From positions 1-33,114 of the forward strand of contig ONRL01000013.1 of assembly GCA_900320225.1 (NCBI GenBank): a stretch of 33,114 nucleotides of DNA, written 5' to 3'. Position numbers and translations under genes: made by a program. Each line of letters starts with the position of its first letter. Positions within the stretch are counted from its first letter, which is position 1. This document shows positions 29,989-33,114 of this stretch, piece after piece. The notes under the pieces were generated by a model. The model had not been told where the DNA came from. It searched no databases and worked only from the letters and a program-made list of their open reading frames with translations. This DNA is from an uncultured Lentisphaerota bacterium (GTDB lineage: Bacteria; Verrucomicrobiota; Kiritimatiellia; RFP12; UBA1067).

Positions 29989-29996
29989 GGTACAAT
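29968..29996 (+). promoter_or_regulatory. Promoter of nusB overlapping the HU terminator
   Basis: TTGCCG (29968-29973) in the terminator loop and 3' arm, a 17-bp spacer that includes the T-tract, and TACAAT (29991-29996) preceded by TGG. Transcription would start near 30003, so the nusB leader is about 24 nt. Confidence 0.7.
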
Positions 29997-30026
29997 GCTC
30001 GCACATAGGAGAAGAGGCTCTTTGAA

Positions 30027-30560
30027 ATGGTCACACGCAGACAAAGCCGCGAATGGGCGTTGCAGATGCTCGTCCAGTTTGATTTGAATCCGCCGGATGT
30101 GGTCGACGCCGCCGTTGCCGATTTCTGGGAACAGCAGGTCCAGTTGGAAAAGGACTCGCTGACGGCGGAGAACCGCGACGCGCGTGTGATCTTCACCTCC
30201 AACGATCCGCGCGAGTTGGCGTCGCTCGCCACGGCGCGCGCGTTTGCGGAAGTGCGCGCGCGGGGCGCGTGGGCCGAGCGCGACGCGCTCGACGCCGCAC
30301 TTGAGCCGTATCTCGAGAATTGGTCGCTCTACCGCCTTGGCACCGTTGAGCGCGCCGTGCTGCGCCTCGCCGCGTGGGAGCTCCAGAACTGCACGGACAT
30401 CCCGTCGCCGATCGTGGTCAACGAGGCGGTCGACCTCGCGAAGTGGTTTTCGGAGTCGAAGAGCGGGCGGTTCGTGAACGGCGTGCTGGACAAGTTTGCG
30501 AAGGCCGTGCGTGCGGCGCGGAAGCAGGAGAGCCCCGAGGAGGAGACCTTTACGCCGTGA
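30027..30560 (+). CDS. nusB: Transcription antitermination factor NusB
   Basis: This 177-residue all-helical protein has the NusB pattern: RRQSREWALQMLVQFD at the N terminus and the conserved C-terminal part LGTVERAVLRLAAWELQNCTDIPSPIVVNEAVDLAKWFSESKSGRFVNGVLDKFAK. NusB binds boxA RNA with S10 (encoded at 441) in rRNA antitermination. It is somewhat longer than the usual 140 or so residues, mainly in the middle (about 40-75) and at the acidic end. Its stop overlaps the ribD start (GTGA). nusB beside riboflavin genes is a common arrangement. Confidence 0.94.
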   Translation: MVTRRQSREWALQMLVQFDLNPPDVVDAAVADFWEQQVQLEKDSLTAENRDARVIFTSNDPRELASLATARAFAEVRARGAWAERDALDAALEPYLENWSLYRLGTVERAVLRLAAWELQNCTDIPSPIVVNEAVDLAKWFSESKSGRFVNGVLDKFAKAVRAARKQESPEEETFTP

Positions 30561-31489
30561 CGGACGCCGACTACATGCAGCGCGCAATCGCCTTGGCCGA
30601 ACGGAGCGCGGGGCACACGCGCCCCAATCCACCCGTCGGTGCGGTCGTCGTGAAGCGCGGACGCGTGATCGGCGAAGGCCGTCATCGTCGGTGCGGCGGC
30701 GACCACGCGGAGGTCGCGGCGTTGAAGTCCTGCACGTCTTCGCCGAAGGGCGCGACCGTCTACGTCACGCTGGAGCCGTGTTCGAAGCCCGGCCGCGTGG
30801 GCGCGTGCTGCGATGCGCTGATCGCCGCCGGCGTGCAGCGCGTGGTGTGGGCGTGCTCCGACCCCAATCCGGTCAACCGGGGGAAGGCGGCGCGCATCCT
30901 GCGCCGCGCCGGCATCGAGACCGCGCACGGCGTGTGCGCGGACGAGGCGTCCGTTGTGATCCGTCCGTTCGCGAAACACGTGACGACGGGCCTGCCGTAC
31001 GTCACCGTGAAGCTCGCGATGTCGCTGGACGGAAAAATCTGCGACGACTGGGGCGACGCGAAGTGGGTGTCGAGTCCGCGTGCGCGCAAGGCGACCTGCG
31101 CGTTGCGCTCGCACGTGGACGTGATGCTCGTGGGCGCGGAGACGGTGCGGCGCGACAACCCGTCGCTGCTCGCGCGTCCGCGCCCGAACCCCGATTTGTG
31201 GCGCGCCGTCGTGTCGCGCAGCGGGAAGCTGCCGGCGGACGCGCAGGTGTTCACGGACGCGGCGCGCGACCGCACGCTCGTCTACCGCGACGCCGCCGAG
31301 GCCGTGCACGACCTCGGCAAGCGCGGTTTCCTGCACGTCCTCTGCGAGGGTGGGCTCGTGCTCGCGCGGTCTCTCGCGGAGGCGGGCCTCGTGGATGAAT
31401 GGATCACCGTGCTCGCGTCGAAGGTGATCGGTTCGCGCCGCATCGGCGACGCCGTCCAGATCGGGAGGTGCATGTGTTTACAGGATTGA
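30557..31489 (+). CDS. ribD: Riboflavin biosynthesis deaminase/reductase RibD
   Basis: This 310-residue protein carries both early riboflavin activities. The deaminase domain (1-140) has TRPNPPVGAVVV, the zinc motif HAE (H50, E52) and TLEPC with C75 and C84. The reductase domain (about 145-310) has VTVKLAMSLDGKI, VGAETVRRDNPSLLAR and LCEGGLVLARSL. It is shorter than the usual 360 or so residues, with the reductase part compact; key motifs are still present. GTG 30557 overlaps the nusB stop. The 3' end overlaps ribE by 16 nt. Confidence 0.94.
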   Translation: MTDADYMQRAIALAERSAGHTRPNPPVGAVVVKRGRVIGEGRHRRCGGDHAEVAALKSCTSSPKGATVYVTLEPCSKPGRVGACCDALIAAGVQRVVWACSDPNPVNRGKAARILRRAGIETAHGVCADEASVVIRPFAKHVTTGLPYVTVKLAMSLDGKICDDWGDAKWVSSPRARKATCALRSHVDVMLVGAETVRRDNPSLLARPRPNPDLWRAVVSRSGKLPADAQVFTDAARDRTLVYRDAAEAVHDLGKRGFLHVLCEGGLVLARSLAEAGLVDEWITVLASKVIGSRRIGDAVQIGRCMCLQD

Positions 31490-32124
31490 TCCAGCGCGTC
31501 GGCACGGTGAAGCGCGTTTCGCGCGGACGCGGCCTCGTGCTTGAATTCCAGTTCGAGCCGTGGCCCGAGCCGCTCGTGAAGGGCGAGAGCGTGGCCGTAA
31601 ACGGCGCATGCCTCACGGTGGCGGACTGCGACGCGACGCGCTTCACGGCGGACGTGTTGCGCGAGACCGAGGCGCGCACGGGCCTTGCGGAGCTCCTGCC
31701 CGGTGCGCGCGTGAACCTTGAGCGCGCGATCAAGGCCGGCGAGCGGTTCGGCGGACACGTCGTGCAGGGCCACGTGGACGGACGCGGCGCGCTGATCAGG
31801 CGCGAGCAGAAGGGGCGCGACTTCGCGCTGACGTTCAGGTGCCCGCGCGCGGTGGCGGCCGCGAGCGTGCTGAAGGGATCGATCGCGGTGAACGGCGTGT
31901 CGCTCACCGTGAGCGGCCTCGGCGACGACTGGCTACGCGTGGACGTGATTCCCACGACGGCGGCCGAGACCAATCTCGGCGCATTGCGCGCGGGCGACCG
32001 CGTGAACCTTGAGAGCGACGTGCTGGGCAAGTACGCGCGGCGGTACGCGGAGGGCGAGTCCGAGGAAGATTCGGACGGCGGCGGATTGACGATGGAGATG
32101 CTCGAGGAGAACGGCTTCGCATGA
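31474..32124 (+). CDS. ribE: Riboflavin synthase, alpha subunit
   Basis: This 216-residue enzyme makes riboflavin from two lumazine molecules. It has the N-terminal MFTGLIQRVGTV and two lumazine-binding repeats (about 1-97 and 98-200), with VNGACLTV and VNGVSLTV at equivalent positions and HVVQGHVDGRG. GTG 31474 is chosen because the protein then begins exactly as the family does and GGGAGG lies 5 nt upstream. No FMN riboswitch is seen before ribD or ribE. The ribBA and ribH genes are not in the window. Confidence 0.95.
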   Translation: MFTGLIQRVGTVKRVSRGRGLVLEFQFEPWPEPLVKGESVAVNGACLTVADCDATRFTADVLRETEARTGLAELLPGARVNLERAIKAGERFGGHVVQGHVDGRGALIRREQKGRDFALTFRCPRAVAAASVLKGSIAVNGVSLTVSGLGDDWLRVDVIPTTAAETNLGALRAGDRVNLESDVLGKYARRYAEGESEEDSDGGGLTMEMLEENGFA

Positions 32125-33005
32125 AACGCTTCCTGCCCAGTTTCGGAATTGTCCTGTTGTTCGCTGCGCTCGGCGTGGGCGCGTGGTTTCTGCAACGCCC
32201 GAAACCGCAGTCCCGCACGGAGATGGCCGTTCCGCCGCCGTCCCCGGCGGCGGAACTGATCGTGGCGGGGCTGGGCGGATTCCGCGGCCTCGCCGCGGAG
32301 GTGATCTGGTTCCGCGCGGACCGTCTGTGGGACGAGGGACGCTACGGCGAACTCGCGCAGCTGGCGAGCTGGTTGACGTTCCTTGAACCGCACACGGCCG
32401 AGATCTGGTCGTATGCGGCGTGGAACCTGGCCTACAACGTGTCCGTGGCCATGTCCACGCCGTCCGACCGCTGGCGGTGGGTGAGGGCGGGCGTGCGCCT
32501 GCTGCTCGACGACGGCCTGCGCCTGAACCCGACCGACCCGCAGCTCTACAAGGCGCTGTCGGACATGCTCCGTTTCAAACTGGGTTCGAACAGCGACGAC
32601 GCGGCTTCCTATTACCGCGCGCGGTGGAAGGAGCTCGTCGTCGCCGCGCAGACGTCCGGCGATTGGTCCGCCCTCCGGCTCGTGCCGGAGACGATGCGCG
32701 CGGTTGACGCGGAGTACGGCGCGCAGGACTGGACGCATCCGCTGGCGAGCGCCCTCTACTGGGCGCATCTGGGGTTGGCGTGCGCGCGGACGCCCGATGC
32801 GCACGCCGACCTGCGCGAGGCCGTCTACCAGACGTTGATGATGGAGGCGAACGCGGACCCGCGCTTCGCGCCGCGCGCGCTGGCGGAGATGCAGACCGCG
32901 ATGCGCGAGCGTCCCCACCCGCAGCTCCAGGAGCTCATCAAGGGTTTCAGCAACCGTCACGGCCTCGTGCCGGCCCAACCAGATGGTGATGGGAAACGTA
33001 AATGA
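32121..33005 (+). CDS. TPR-like membrane-anchored protein, function unknown
   Basis: This 294-residue protein has an N-terminal membrane helix or uncleaved signal (about 7-25, FGIVLLFAALGVGAWFL), a short Pro-rich linker, and then helical repeats that resemble degenerate TPRs (for example AAEVIWFRADRLWDEGRYGELAQLASWLTFLEPHTAEIWSYAAWNLAYN). I cannot assign a function. Its ATG overlaps the ribE stop by 4 nt, so it belongs to the nusB-rib transcript, but nothing in it suggests a role in riboflavin synthesis. Confidence 0.75.
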   Translation: MKRFLPSFGIVLLFAALGVGAWFLQRPKPQSRTEMAVPPPSPAAELIVAGLGGFRGLAAEVIWFRADRLWDEGRYGELAQLASWLTFLEPHTAEIWSYAAWNLAYNVSVAMSTPSDRWRWVRAGVRLLLDDGLRLNPTDPQLYKALSDMLRFKLGSNSDDAASYYRARWKELVVAAQTSGDWSALRLVPETMRAVDAEYGAQDWTHPLASALYWAHLGLACARTPDAHADLREAVYQTLMMEANADPRFAPRALAEMQTAMRERPHPQLQELIKGFSNRHGLVPAQPDGDGKRK

Positions 33006-33078
33006 AGCCGCGCGTGCAAGGATTCCAAAAGTAGAATAAGGCTCAATCGCTGACCGCGGCCTTGTCGCCGCAGGATTC

Positions 33079-33110
33079 GGGGCGTTCCGGCGCATCGGCC
33101 GGGACGCCCC
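33079..33110 (+). terminator. Strong hairpin at the window end, possible terminator
   Basis: A 13-bp GC-rich stem with one G-T pair (GGGGCGTTCCGGC with GCCGGGACGCCCC) closes a 6-nt loop. Only four bases (GGAA) follow before the window ends, so a T-run cannot be checked. It may end the nusB operon or be part of the next gene's leader. Confidence 0.5.
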
Positions 33111-33114
33111 GGAA

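Noticed and set aside
30561-31473. FMN riboswitch for the riboflavin genes
   Set aside because: ribD and ribE overlap their upstream genes, and the nusB leader is only about 24 nt, too short for that structure.
33032-33037. TAGAAT as a -10 box for a gene beyond the window
   Set aside because: There is no TG extension or -35 at a proper distance, and no gene can be seen downstream.

Overview
The window is a GC-rich, gene-dense bacterial chromosome segment with about 45 protein genes and almost no non-coding space. All genes but one lie on the + strand. I see no rRNA, tRNA, CRISPR array, prophage or insertion sequence. The organism looks Gram-negative: it has an outer-membrane secretin, an Mla-type lipid transporter and a lipobox protein. 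My best guess is the PVC superphylum, possibly a Kiritimatiellota or Lentisphaerota-like lineage. That rests on the missing L30 gene, a CAAX-protease relative of the kind found with exosortase/PEP-CTERM systems, a stand-alone MetH activation domain, and dispersed short palindromes and heptamer repeats. No 16S gene is present, so this is inference.

Layout. (1) 1-10768: a merged S10-spc ribosomal protein operon, from S10 to L15 and ending with secY. It has a 5' leader of about 280 nt and a hairpin terminator. L30 is missing; a perfect 20-bp palindrome lies where it would be. The usual genes after secY (adk/map, infA, S13-S11-S4-rpoA-L17) are absent. (2) 10776-12787: nadK, rnc and a stand-alone MetH-activation-domain protein. 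(3) 12826-14992: a divergent pair, a CPBP/CAAX-type membrane protease (-) and a beta-CASP RNA-processing metallo-hydrolase (+), sharing a symmetric extended -10 promoter. (4) 15128-23869: one tight seven-gene run: GspL/PilM-like, GspM/PilO-like, a large secretin, a membrane-anchored coiled-coil protein, then MlaE-MlaF-MlaD. (5) 23951-28564: tpiA, an EamA transporter, efp, galE, a family 4 uracil-DNA glycosylase and a small lipoprotein. (6) 28586-33005: a Xer recombinase, an HU protein, then nusB-ribD-ribE and a TPR-like membrane protein.

The most notable observations are these. A secretin operon is joined to an MCE lipid-transport operon. The secretin core (about 18,715-19,660) has codon and base usage unlike its flanks, suggesting domain replacement. 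GC-rich palindromic units, sometimes in inverted pairs, sit in frame inside four protein genes. Three degenerate heptamer tracts start at or next to stop codons. Several genes start 6-9 nt after an extended -10 box, which predicts leaderless mRNAs.

All functional calls come from reading the translations; no database search was run. Positions of promoters and hairpins were counted by hand.
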